From Gracilaria domingensis (lineage: Eukaryota; Rhodophyta; Florideophyceae; Gracilariales; Gracilariaceae): a stretch of DNA of 64,000 bases. The stretch is from the NCBI GenBank assembly GCA_022539475.1, contig VCMS01000140.1:1-64000 (forward strand), in the 5' to 3' direction. A program made the translations under genes and the position numbers. The notes beneath the pieces were generated by a model. That model was not told the origin of the DNA and ran no database searches. It was given only the letters and a program-made list of their open reading frames with translations. Shown piece after piece: positions 23,606 to 33,110 of the stretch; within the stretch, counting starts at the first letter, position 1; each line of letters begins with the position of its first letter.

Positions 23606-24600
23606 CTAAACGTGAGAAAAGATGTGGGAGATTGACAGAAAAGAGCTTTTTGGAGAGCTCGCTATTCTTTGGGAGCGTTGAGAGGGCACTTGCGCCTTTG
23701 TTGATCTTCTCAGTCGGATCCGCTCCAGCTGCGAAAAGCCGAAAGGCAGCATCTTCCTGCTTCTGACGAACTGCACATATGAGGGGCGTATCTCCTTCAT
23801 TTTTCCACTAATCGACATCACCAGGAGCTGATTGACTATTGCAGCATGTCCGTTGAACGCTGCAAACATAAAGGCGGTGTTGCCATAATTGTTGGCGTGG
23901 CTACCGTCCGCTTTTGGTTGCGGCAGTTGGTCTACCACTGTAGAGTGACCGTATTTGACGGCGATCAGCAATGCTGTGGTGACGTCTTCCCTAGTGTGAT
24001 CCACTTTGGTATGCGCTCGCAACAGTTGGTACACTGGTCCACTACGGCAGAGTGCCCATTCTTCGCTGCCTGCATCAACGGGATGGATCCCGTTCCTTAT
24101 GCAAGATTAACGTCTTCATTCGCTGTGAACAAATGCTGAATGACTGAAAAGTGCCCGTTTTGATCGGCATGAATCAACGCGGTGACACCGTCCTCCTTGG
24201 ATTGATCCACTATATCTTATGCTTGCAACAATAACTCCGCTACATCCGAGCGACCTCTCCTAGCTGCCGAAAGAATCGCGTTACATCCTCTCTTGTTAAC
24301 GTTCTGGTCGGCGTTTGCTTGCAACAGTTCACCCACAACTGCAGCGTCTCCCTGCTGAGCCGCCTGAACCAGCGGGTTAGAACTTGTATCCCATGCATGA
24401 TTGGCATCTGCCTTAGCATGCTGGAGCTGTTCTATGATCTGCAAGTGCTCATTCTGAGCCGCTGTAATCAAAGCGGTGCACTTATGATACCCCACATGGT
24501 TCACTTTCGCTTTTGTCTGAAGCAGCTTCTCCACAGTTGCGAAATGGCCATTTTGAGCTGCAACAATCAGTGCGTTCGATCCGCCTTCGTTTTTGCCATT
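23606..24600 (-). pseudogene. Ankyrin-repeat gene fragment captured by Harbinger
   Basis: Minus-strand frames at 24534-24217 and 24034-23606 contain at least five ankyrin-like units (TALITAAQNEHLQIIEQLQ, NPLVQAAQQGDAAVVGELLQ, NAILSAARRGRSDVAELLL, TALLIAVKYGHSTVVDQL, TAFMFAAFNGHAAIVNQLL). The two pieces are separated by a stretch with phase changes and stops, and a short additional piece is readable up to about 24600. Ankyrin repeats bind protein partners, but nothing else indicates a role. It is the third cargo fragment and lies between the aminopeptidase copy and the transposase. Confidence 0.75.
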
Positions 24601-24849
24601 GCCCCGCTCTCCTTTTTGTCACAAACGAGTGACGGCGATGAAGTCTCAATTAAGAGTGGCAGTGAACAAAGCACGCGAGCTTCCATCTCTGGCATAAGGG
24701 CCGGAAAGAAATAAACGATGAAAACTGTCTCGTATGACTTGCTTCGCTTATATTGAAGGTATAGCACTGTTTCGGAGCTCCACCGTATGATATCGTCAGG
24801 ACTCAGTCCCTTTGTAAAAGCGTTTTGGTGCCCAAGTCGGCTTTACTGA

Positions 24850-26109
24850 TTAACAAAGTGGCTCGGCCACTCCCATCAAATCCGGGCGATGCAGGTTGCG
24901 TACACGCATAATCTCGACCATCTGACTACGCTTTTCCGTCGACTTCGGTACAGACACGCATGGTTCACGGCCTTCTTCTGGGGTGGCCATCATTTGCAGA
25001 CCTTCCTTTGAAACGCGATACCAATCGCGAATATCTTTTTCTAGATCCTCTTCTTCTTGTGGAGAAAAAGCACGCACTTTTTTTCCATCCTCATCGATAC
25101 AAAAGTTTTGTAACTTCATGCATAAAACAATTATACTAGCGTTGTTGCTGATAGAATAGTTAAGACGGCTCTGCAAGATCCTCCATCTGGCGACTAGACG
25201 CCCAAAAGCCTGCTCCACATGAACTCTCATGGAACTGAGAAAATAGTTGAATGACTTCTCATACCAATACTGTATTTGAGATGAAGGGATAGGAGTGATC
25301 AAGTTTCTTGTACAAATATATGCCTCATCCTCCACCAGCCAAAACTCGATTGGAAGGTTCTGACCACCCAAAAACTCGGAAAGCTTTGATGTTGCATAGG
25401 CTAACGAGTCGTGGGTAGATCCCACACATTTTGCAGACACAAACAAGAACCGACCTGCGTAATCGAAAACAGCTTGAACAGGAATAGCGTTGTAACCTTT
25501 TCTACACCAATATTTAGCAGCGTTTCGTCTAGGTGGCTTAATTTTGATAGTTATCCCATCGATAGCTCCAATACAGCCGGTGAGTGGACTTATCTTCGCA
25601 CGGGATGTTTTAAAACCCCTTGACAGTTTGCACAGATCATCGAACTTATCGGGTATACCGGAAAGCCTCAAAACTTTTGATAGTGCCATGCATGTCTCTA
25701 GGAATACAAAATAAACGGTAGATCGCTGCGTTCTGAAAAGTTGGTGTATTATATCCAAAGTGCCTCCTGCCAATCGACTCAAAGTAATTCCCAATCGCAT
25801 CGTTACCGAAAATATTGGTCGTCCTGCTCTACTTCCCATTTCATCGCTTTTGGACAAGTATGGACGTACAAGATCAGCAAGTTTGTAAAACGACTTACGA
25901 GACAAACGATAGTCTCTCTTAAACGTCGTGTCACTTAGAAAGTCAGTGATTGACTCAAACGTAACATTTCTACGCGTTTCGGCAGGCGATGTGTACGATT
26001 TCGTAGACGCATATTTCTCACTGTTCATGTTGATATGAAGAACGCCTAGATTGCGGACAATTGCCCGAGATCGTTCGGTTTGATGAGCAAGAAAAAGAAT
26101 AGGATGCAT
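24850..26109 (-). CDS. HARBI1-type (PIF/Harbinger) transposase
   Basis: An uninterrupted 419-residue protein with ATG at 26109. An N-terminal helical region (FLSDTTFKRDYRLSRKSFYK) precedes the DDE nuclease core: first Asp in GCIGAIDGITIKIKPP, second in WLVEDEAYICTRN, third acidic residue in RVHVEQAFGRLVARW. CMKLQNFCIDE closes the domain. Spacing and total length match Harbinger transposases, which cut at TWA targets and excise their element. It lies about 480 bp inside the right terminal repeat and is transcribed leftward, away from that end. All three catalytic acids are present, so unlike its neighbours this gene appears competent; the accessory partner in the same element looks damaged. 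Confidence 0.92.
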   Translation of the reverse strand: MHPILFLAHQTERSRAIVRNLGVLHINMNSEKYASTKSYTSPAETRRNVTFESITDFLSDTTFKRDYRLSRKSFYKLADLVRPYLSKSDEMGSRAGRPIFSVTMRLGITLSRLAGGTLDIIHQLFRTQRSTVYFVFLETCMALSKVLRLSGIPDKFDDLCKLSRGFKTSRAKISPLTGCIGAIDGITIKIKPPRRNAAKYWCRKGYNAIPVQAVFDYAGRFLFVSAKCVGSTHDSLAYATSKLSEFLGGQNLPIEFWLVEDEAYICTRNLITPIPSSQIQYWYEKSFNYFLSSMRVHVEQAFGRLVARWRILQSRLNYSISNNASIIVLCMKLQNFCIDEDGKKVRAFSPQEEEDLEKDIRDWYRVSKEGLQMMATPEEGREPCVSVPKSTEKRSQMVEIMRVRNLHRPDLMGVAEPLC

Positions 26110-26589
26110 GGTATCAGTTGTTCTTTAAACGGAACAAAGAAGGATGTGACGGCAAGATCTTGAAAATAAACATCTTGAAGACGACGGCGAAGGGCGTTGA
26201 GTAGTAATCTTAGACATGAGGATACGCAGGTATCAGTTTTGATTGAAACGCAGGAATTTGCAGGCTTCTGCATGTTTTGCTGGAGACTTTAAAGCGCACA
26301 GACGTCGGAAACCGAGGCAGAGCGCAATAAGAGTTGAAGATGCTTGTACGAACCGTACAACTTGGTTATCGATGGGAATACAGCGCTGATAAGGGCGCAA
26401 TGTGGGGGCCATGAGCCAAACTGCTCAACATGTTGGTGCACAATATTGCACACACAGAGGAAGTTTTGATTTGAACCTTGTTGGTGATAAAAATAGGTGT
26501 CTTGCCTAACTTACAGCTCTTTTTTTGAGAAATGTAAAGATTCACGCGTTCACGCGTTAACGTTCACGCTCTGTTTAGACCCCGCCTTA

Positions 26590-27400
26590 GTCAGAAGGCA
26601 TGGAAAATGCAGGGCTTCCACAATGCTTATTTTAATAAAATTCCAGCGTTATTATTTTACGTGCTTTCTCTATTGTAACGCAGTGATGAAAAGGCACCAG
26701 ACGTGACATAATGATGTATTTAAAACAAATTCTAGACAGTAGATCAATAAAGTGCATTTTCCTGCACTTCGGAAGTGCCAGGTGATCATGATCACTTGTC
26801 GAATCTTTGTTCTGTTTGCGCCCAAGGGTCATTCTACGAGTCGATAACGCTCCGAAAACCTTTTTGAGACATAGATGACAAGCCGTGCTTCCTGTCGAGG
26901 CTTTCATACACAGAGCCCTACTGTTGCATAAGCTTCAGGATGAATCAAGAAGCCGGTAGACGTGCGAAAGCTTCGCCAGTCAGCCAATTGGTTTTTGACC
27001 TGTTTCGAAAGAAACCCGGACTGAAGGCTGGCGCCTTCTTTCTTTGTTCTCTGTGGCGCATAATATGCGCCACAGAGAACAAAGAAAGAAGGCGCCAGCC
27101 TTCAGTCCGGGTTTCTTATTGCTTCATAGCGACTTGTGACTTTTCTGAGATACGAAATGTCCGAGTTTGCCAAGTGCTGTTTGCAGTGTACAGCTCGATA
27201 TCTGAACATCGCCATCCACCAGAGATTGCTTCTTATTGCGAAGTGCTTGTGTTGTTAACAGACATGCGGGCCATCTTCTTATTCCTGCGGAAAGGAGCAG
27301 GTATGTTTTCGTAGTCGTTTGTGTATTTCACATCTTTGCTCTCATTTGCCACGGTCATCGTCACTTCTTTCAAAGCTGTCCAGGCTTAGATCAGTGCGGT
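26590..27400. other. Intergenic DNA with a perfect palindrome
   Basis: AT-rich DNA between the Harbinger element and the small zinc-finger gene. Short frames on both strands show no family resemblance. Apart from the palindrome at 27009-27117 I see nothing. Confidence 0.4.
27009..27117. repeat. Perfect palindrome, 54-bp arms, 1-nt centre
   Basis: Positions 27009-27062 are the exact reverse complement of 27064-27117, leaving only the A at 27063 unpaired. The arms include CGGACTGAAGGCTGGCG and end at GTGGCGCATA. As RNA this would be a continuous hairpin with almost no loop; as DNA it could extrude as a cruciform. It lies about 280 bp upstream of the ATG of the small zinc-finger gene. Confidence 0.97.
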
Positions 27401-28072
27401 ATGAGCAGCACGAGAGCAGCGAGTTCAAGTATCGGAACGCATGAAGGGGGAGGTGGTGGAAGCAGCGGCTTAGACAAGGACAGAAATCGCAAGGACAAAG
27501 ATGACAGAAGCCGTAACTGCCCGTACTGCGGTGAGTATGTTGTTACAACAGTATCATATCTATGCAACCTGGACGCATAGCATGAGAACTCAGGGCCTTG
27601 TAGCTCCGGACTCGAATTCGGAGCAGCTAGTTTTGTTGACTCTTGAGGAGCCTCGAGTTTGTAATGGCACTAAACATCTACGACACATGTCTGTGTCGCA
27701 AAGTGTTTCGTCGTACCTAAGGTTTAACCATATGGGCAGTTATTCCTGACATTTTCTCATTCCTTTTCCTCGTCTTCTGTTCTCATGAAATTGATTTGAT
27801 CATTGCCATCCTGGTTATGATGATACCCACAACTGACGAAGACACTTTAACTTTCCAACCCGTAAGTTTCTCCGGTTTGTGCAAGCCATTTGGTTTAGTT
27901 GAAAGGTCTCCGCTAACTATGAACTGTTGATTTATTCCGTATTTGTTTCTCCCTATCATCCATAACTATTGTTCTGCCAGGTAGCTACAAGGACCACGTG
28001 AGAAAATGCACAAAGATGAACTCCCCGCAAAAGGTGAAAGAACCGCACAAGTCAAAGAGTAAGAAAAAGTGA
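27401..28072 (+). CDS. Small spliced CCHC-type zinc-finger protein (73 aa)
   Basis: Two exons, 27401-27530 and 27981-28072, joined across a GTGAGT...CTGCCAG intron of 450 bp. The N-terminal half is a low-complexity linker with a poly-Gly run, then a strongly charged Asp/Arg/Lys segment (DKDRNRKDKDDRSR). The splice falls inside a zinc-binding motif: CPYCG from exon 1 continues as SYKDHVRKC from exon 2, giving Cys-x2-Cys...His-x3-Cys. The tail is a basic Lys/Ser stretch that could be nuclear-targeting or RNA-binding. The exact completion of the finger across the junction is the main argument that the intron is real. No named family recognised. Confidence 0.65.
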
Positions 28073-28549
28073 ACCGTCTTTCTGAATAGAGAGAATAATC
28101 TAGATGGGAGTGCCCTTAGTTTCGGAACATGTCACTTCGACAAACAGTAAAGAACCGCTGGGACACTTCGTGACTGGTTCGGGGCTTTCCGAGAGCTAGC
28201 TACTTCCTGGTGTTCTCCATTTCTTGGTTCCGCTCTTGTGTCTAGAGCGACATGACTAATTTTAGTGGTCGTTACGCGATCACACTGCGGTATACGTTGC
28301 GATAGTCACTCTGATAGTTTTCCAAGTGAACTAGAGGCATCGAACTCCACGCATTCTCAGCCTTTCCACCGCGCTCGCAACTGGAAACGCACACTAATCC
28401 TTCTTTGTCATCATACCTACTTGTCACAGTCTTGGTCGATTCGCGAGAGCATCTATTTCATGGATTGCTAAACATAATCCAGCCAAACCACCCACCGCAG
28501 GGCATTGAAACAAGGGCTGGTATGAATTCGCTCTGCATTGAACAGCCCA
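28073..28549. other. Intergenic, no feature seen
   Basis: Convergent intergenic space between the zinc-finger gene and the leftward phosphotransferase-like gene. Only short frames. Confidence 0.4.
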
Positions 28550-29908
28550 TCAGTCCATGTGGTACGAAAAGTTCCGGCAAACAGGAAATTTTAGCTCTCT
28601 GTAGTATTGTTCTCTTTCATGTTCCTCCGCTGTCTCATACCGCAGAAAACAGGATATCACTGATTCGACTGATGCGACCTCATCCACAAGAAGCAGTAGC
28701 TCACGAAGACGTTCCATACTTTCAAATTCTGTCCAATGCTTGAGGTAGAAGTCAAGGTCGAAATCACTCAAACTTAGCCTGGATCCACATATGATAGGAA
28801 ACGAGGTCACGTCCATGAATGGAAATGATATTTGAGTATGAAACATATCGATGAACGTGCATTTCTGATTCTCACTCATAATCGTGTTTACAGGCTCAAC
28901 GTCGCCGTTCACAAGTGCCAGAGGTACGTTATATCCCTCAACCTTCTTAAACAACCGATGCAAGTACGCCCGATACTCCCATTTATACTCACTTTCATCG
29001 TAGTGGCGCCTTAACTGTGGCTCGTTCATTCCTTCTCGCTGCGCTTTAAACCACACAGGGTCGTCCATCACCCTGTCAACTGCAGCTTTGAGCGCTTTGC
29101 CGTCCACTTTTGGCACCCCATGTTCTTGCAATTCTTGCACTTTTGGTATAGACCTTTTCTGAATCTCTGCCCAACAACATAGTACCTGCTTTGCAGCATC
29201 TAGGTCCGTTTCAAAATGAAAATCTGGTAGCGTTGTTCCGTAATTTCTTGTTAGCATCCATCCCAGATCGAAGTCTACTGCGATCGGCTGCTGAAACTCT
29301 TTTGACATTACTTGTCCCAGTGCCCACGTCACTCTGATCTCATTCCACCATCCCATACGCTCTGAGCATTTCATATAGAACAGCAAACCTGAATTCTTTC
29401 TTATTCTCAAAACACAGCTGCCAATACCATGTTGATGCTTTTCGATAGTTTCGACGTTGTCCTCGCCATCTTTTAAATTCTCCTTGATCCACATACTGGC
29501 TCTCTCAAACCAGCCTGCACGAGAATAGGGGTGTAGACGCTCGCCGTTTACCGCCATTCCATGCACTTTGTACTTTCGCAAAAAAGCAGTGAGTAGTTGG
29601 GACGGTGGATCGACCGATATGCTCTCAACCCCAGCCTGGGCCACCCATTTGCAGTGACTTATTCCCTCCGCTTTGTTTTCATTCAGCACTTCAAACAAAG
29701 CCGCAGTGTGCCAACGAGCATCTTTCGACCAACATTCTAGCCGAAGGAAATTCATTTCAAGATTGCAATTCAACTTTTCCCGCACCAAATTGCATACTTC
29801 CGCGGGGAAATGTGCCACATCACCAGAGTACGTAATTGTTGGGAGCTGATTACAGCCTTGAACCAGAACAGATTGGTCCTGAGGTCTACATACGATAACA
29901 TACAACAT
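28550..29908 (-). CDS. Aminoglycoside-phosphotransferase-like (kinase-fold) protein
   Basis: A 452-residue protein with ATG at 29908 and no introns. The C-terminal half resembles the APH/choline-kinase fold: an HGDxxxxN-type catalytic loop appears as NGDVEPVN (about residue 345), followed by FIDMFHTQISFPFMD, equivalent to the FIDW...hPxxD metal-binding segment. The Asp of the catalytic loop and its downstream Asn are kept, but the leading His is Asn. A conserved-looking block, SGLLFYMKCSERMGWWNEIR, may be the Lys/Glu ATP-binding part. The N-terminal about 130 residues match nothing I know. Substrate unknown; related bacterial-type phosphotransferases act on small hydroxylated molecules. It stands alone among transposon remnants, which could point to lateral acquisition. 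Confidence 0.6.
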   Translation of the reverse strand: MLYVIVCRPQDQSVLVQGCNQLPTITYSGDVAHFPAEVCNLVREKLNCNLEMNFLRLECWSKDARWHTAALFEVLNENKAEGISHCKWVAQAGVESISVDPPSQLLTAFLRKYKVHGMAVNGERLHPYSRAGWFERASMWIKENLKDGEDNVETIEKHQHGIGSCVLRIRKNSGLLFYMKCSERMGWWNEIRVTWALGQVMSKEFQQPIAVDFDLGWMLTRNYGTTLPDFHFETDLDAAKQVLCCWAEIQKRSIPKVQELQEHGVPKVDGKALKAAVDRVMDDPVWFKAQREGMNEPQLRRHYDESEYKWEYRAYLHRLFKKVEGYNVPLALVNGDVEPVNTIMSENQKCTFIDMFHTQISFPFMDVTSFPIICGSRLSLSDFDLDFYLKHWTEFESMERLRELLLLVDEVASVESVISCFLRYETAEEHEREQYYRELKFPVCRNFSYHMD

Positions 29909-30299
29909 TTTGAATCAGCAAATTCAACGGCACAAAGCTCTTGTAAAGGTCTTGGATGTCGCTCTTGGATGCTTGGAAGGAAGGATAACAAGAGAGCTTG
30001 TTTTGGGCACGCGGAGTAGCGCGCTTTGTTCGAGCTCGTTCCAAGGGTCTTCGGGTCTGGCAGCCGTTATCACATGATGTGCCAAAACGCGGCCTGGAGG
30101 TGTAATGATGATGATGAACGCAATTTATGACAGGGCCCGTCTTCGCAGAAGATGAGGAACTCATGAACTTCATCATGCTTAAATTTGAATTTAATTCAAA
30201 ATGCGGAAGAGGATCATCGACACGATACATGGAAAAGATAAGAATGGTCATTTTTATGGATTTGGAATCTTTAAGGAAGGGTTGCCTAGGCACTGCCTA
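29909..30299. other. Promoter side of the phosphotransferase-like gene
   Basis: No coding sequence that I can support. A TTAAATTTGAATTTAATTC segment lies near 30179. Confidence 0.35.
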
Positions 30300-30346
30300 C
30301 AATGGTATATTAATCGGTGATCTGTACCCTTCGCATAGATTTTTGC
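30300..30346 (+). repeat. 47-nt exact repeat, copy 1
   Basis: Identical over 47 bases and in the same orientation to 52017-52063. It contains TATTAATCGGTGATCTGTAC and ends in a short T-run followed by GC. Flanks on both sides differ. Confidence 0.95.
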
Positions 30347-30360
30347 CATGTCATGTACAA

Positions 30361-30405
30361 CTTCAAGACCGATTTGTACATGTCATGTACAAATCGGTCT
30401 TGAAG
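30361..30405. repeat. Perfect palindrome, 22-bp arms, 1-nt centre
   Basis: 30361-30382 is the exact reverse complement of 30384-30405 around the single T at 30383. The arm begins CTTCAAGACCGATTTG. A 14-base direct repeat (CATGTCATGTACAA at 30347 and 30379) spans the centre and suggests that template switching formed the palindrome. It starts 14 bp after the 47-nt repeat. Confidence 0.95.
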
Positions 30406-30686
30406 GACCGCGCCAGAAGAGCAGCTAGCGATCCACCTTCACCCATTCACCCACATTCAGCTGTGCTACCACCGTGCTCTTGGTTTCGCGGGACGCAGAG
30501 ACGCTATGGCTTGAGCACAAGCGATGCTCCGCCGCGACCCACGGAATGCCATTTCTTTCTGTTCCTGAGCTTTTTCCCGGCGTACGTCTATAAACCTCTC
30601 CGCAACATACAGCCTTCTCTCTCTATCCACTCCAAATCGAACAAATCATTCGCATAGACTGAAAGGTCTCCTACCATCAACCCGGA

Positions 30687-31020
30687 AAATGCCCACTCAG
30701 CAATCTCTTCAAACAAACAATCTTCTCCGACAATCCACTCTCAACGCTCCGGCTCGCAGAAGGCTCCGATTCTAAGCGCTCCCGCTGTTCTGAACCACTT
30801 CGAGACGGCACGTGGTTAGATTCTGTCAAGGGCTTTATGCGGTTGAACCCACTTCCTGGAAGGATGAGAACAGCCCGCTTCGAAAAGCCAACCCTTTGAA
30901 GGTCGCTGCCTTCGACCTCGACAGCACCATCATCACAACAAAGTCGCGCGCAAAGTTCCCCAAAAGTCCCAATGATTGGCGATTACTGAATGCTCAGGTG
31001 CAGCCTATGATATCCACCAT
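30687..31020 (+). pseudogene. PNKP (polynucleotide kinase 3'-phosphatase) fragment
   Basis: A decayed gene start around the ATG at 30687, with TAG stops in both useful phases near 30770-30820, leads into a clear phosphatase core: KVAAFDLDSTIITTKSRAKF and FPKSPNDWRLL. This is the DxDxT HAD motif of PNKP, which restores 3'-OH ends during DNA strand-break repair. It stops after about 35 residues of the phosphatase domain. The rest of the phosphatase and the kinase domain are missing, and aldehyde-dehydrogenase sequence follows directly. Confidence 0.7.
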
Positions 31021-31022
31021 CT

Positions 31023-31776
31023 GAAGAGACGCCTTTGTCTGCGCTCGCTCTTGCCGAACTTGGTCGTCGAGCAGGAGCTCCTGCCGGTCTCTGCAATGTT
31101 CTCGTTACTGCGGAAAGCGAATTAGTCGTGGATGAAGTCCTCACAGCAAATTGCGTCCGGATGGTGACGTTCACTGGCTCCACTGCTGTCGGGAAGCTAA
31201 TCGCAGCAGAGGCTGCACAGCGTGTCTTGCGAGTAGCCTTAGAACTTGGAGGAAATGCACCTTTTGTGATCTTCGACGACGCTGACTTAGATGCTGCGGT
31301 CAAAGGGCTTCTGAAGAACAAGTTTCGAGCTTCTGGACAAACGTGTATTTCTGCGAACAGAATATTCGTGCAACCAGGAATCTACGACAAGTTCGTGCAA
31401 AAGGTGCGAGGTTCTTTCGAAGAACTCATCGTGGGGAATGGCTTGGATGAAGATGTACAAGTAGGTCCGATGATCAACCAGAAAGCTATGCACAAGGTTG
31501 AAAGGCAAATAGATGATGCAACTGCAAAGGGGGCAGGGGTAGTGTTGGGAGGAGAACCTAATGGTAATCTCTTGCCTGTCACTCTGCGCAGATGTTACTG
31601 ATGCTATGGAATGTGCACACACGGAAACCCTTAGTCCTATGGTTTCGGTCATGGCTTTTCAAAGTGAAGAAGAAGTATGGGAGAGAGCAAATCAAGGCGA
31701 CGCCGGACTCGCTTTAGTCTTTGTGTGCGTTCTCCCTGAATGTGCTTATTACCCGCGATGGTCCACTGGTAAGTAA
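31023..31776 (+). pseudogene. Succinate-semialdehyde-dehydrogenase-like fragment
   Basis: Begins with TPLSALALAEL in mid-domain and runs through VTFTGSTAVGKLI, the catalytic-base region LELGGNAPFVIF and the nucleophile region SGQTCISANR. The frame changes near 31590 into ETLSPMVSVMAF and ANQGDAGLA, and ends before the family C-terminus. The Glu and Cys that define the ALDH active site are present, but the cofactor-binding N-terminus is missing and the C-terminus is broken. The best family match from motifs is succinate-semialdehyde dehydrogenase (GABA shunt). GTAAGT directly after WSTG at 31769 could be an old splice donor, consistent with a genomic copy. Confidence 0.75.
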
Positions 31777-32269
31777 GCACCCGTCAAGTAACAATTGCCG
31801 AAGGCTATATTCGATGATGACAGAAACCTACTTTTGCTTCTGACACTTCTCAAATGAGGCGCAGAACAACTGCCCGATGAACGTGTTCACTAGGTTATCC
31901 CTGGCTGAAGATTCCCGTCTGCCTCGTGCAACTACAAGCTGCTTATGTAACCAATTCTAACGATCACTCACTCTTGTCCATGCGCTTTAACAGAACGGAG
32001 CAGAATGCACAACGCATGTCCTTCGATTACGGGAAAGAAACGTACTACTGCATTCCAGTCTGCGTTATATTAGATTATTCTGACGTCGCCTATCAACTTC
32101 CTCCATAAGGCTCGTCACGTGTTGTTGATCGTTAGAAGACATCCTTTCGCATGAGCTTCGCCCGCTAAGCAGTACCATCTGAGAGAATGAAGTAGTATCG
32201 GAGCGCACCATAGCTGGTGCTCGCACTGTGTAACTAGTAGAAAGCCGACGTAAAGCTGCGATAGGTATC
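31777..32269. other. Intergenic debris
   Basis: Short frames only; possibly the continuation of the aldehyde-dehydrogenase copy. Nothing I can name. Confidence 0.35.
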
Positions 32270-33110
32270 TGTTGACAAAAGCATGGAAAGAGACGGTGCT
32301 ATAGTTTCTTTCCGTACAATGAAGACGAAGAGAAATCGATTATGTGAAACAGAGCAAGTTTACTTTGCGTTGGGCACTTTTGATTTTAGCTTGGGAAACG
32401 GCACTCTTTCAGAGAAATGTACTAGCACGTCCGATGCTTTCGATATCTCACTGAGCTGCATACCCTACGACAGCAATCTACTTGCACATCATGTGCGTTC
32501 AAAATCCCATCGCAAAGCAGTCCCTCAACTTCGTGCTTAAAAGGAGGACCCATCTCGATAGAAACATACTCTCACATCTGGTGATTTCCATTGCTATTAA
32601 GACTGAGCCTTCTTGACAGCAATCGGGGCATTTGAGGCAGGTTCACTTGTCATGATGATAGAATCTACTTGGACAGATAGTGCTTTCATATCTTACTGCA
32701 TAGTGGCCACTTCATTTCCAACTCTTGAAAGAAAATGTACTTCCATATTGAATGGTTTCCAAATCACATAGCAAAGAACTCTCCCTTTTTCTTTTGCCCA
32801 GAGAATGCTCTTTCAGGCAGGTCTTCCATGATCTTTGCTTCCAGCCCTTGTCCATTCCAGATCTTCTTCGGCTTCGCTGCGTCATCGACCCCGTGCGAGA
32901 ATGTCTGGTCGGGGGATCATGGCATCATGTACGACGCCAGTGGGAACGCGTTTGTCGACGAATGATTGCGATCCTGGACGGTAGAAACACAACCGAACGC
33001 TCTCTGGCGCGCTTATGTAAGGTGTGGAGGTCATCATGAGTTCCCCGCTTTAACAAGCTTCGAATTACCCACTCTTCCTTTTGGCCCACAAGAACACAGG
33101 TACTGGGGCG
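32270..33110 (+). repeat. Degraded segmental duplication, copy A
   Basis: Aligns by eye with 34140-34860 in the same orientation. The best-kept block contains CATACTCTCACATCTGGTG and TTCACTTGTCATGATGAT. Open frames here (for example DHGIMYDASGNAFVDE near 32912) read like an old protein-coding copy with a glycine-containing turn resembling PLP-aminotransferase N-termini, but too little is kept to name it. Confidence 0.6.

Larger units (their letters stand above)
16659..26586. mobile_element. 9.9 kb PIF/Harbinger element carrying host-gene copies
   Basis: The left end reads GGCAGGGTCTAAACA at 16659, and the right end, read inward on the minus strand, GGCGGGGTCTAAACA at 26586: 14 of 15 bases match. 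Both are followed by CGTGAACG-type subterminal repeats. TTA flanks each end (16656-16658 and 26587-26589), the TWA target typical of PIF/Harbinger. Inside are the two canonical genes, an accessory gene (17034-18574, +) and a HARBI1-type transposase (24850-26109, -). Between them is about 5.5 kb holding decayed 6-phosphogluconate dehydrogenase, M1 aminopeptidase and ankyrin-repeat sequences. The element landed 17 bp beyond the end of the previous transposon. The intact-looking transposase frame suggests relatively recent activity, whereas the cargo is decayed. Confidence 0.85.

Noticed and set aside
30127-30657. Plus-strand ORF of 176 codons
   Set aside because: Passes through the 47-nt repeat and the palindrome and has no family features.
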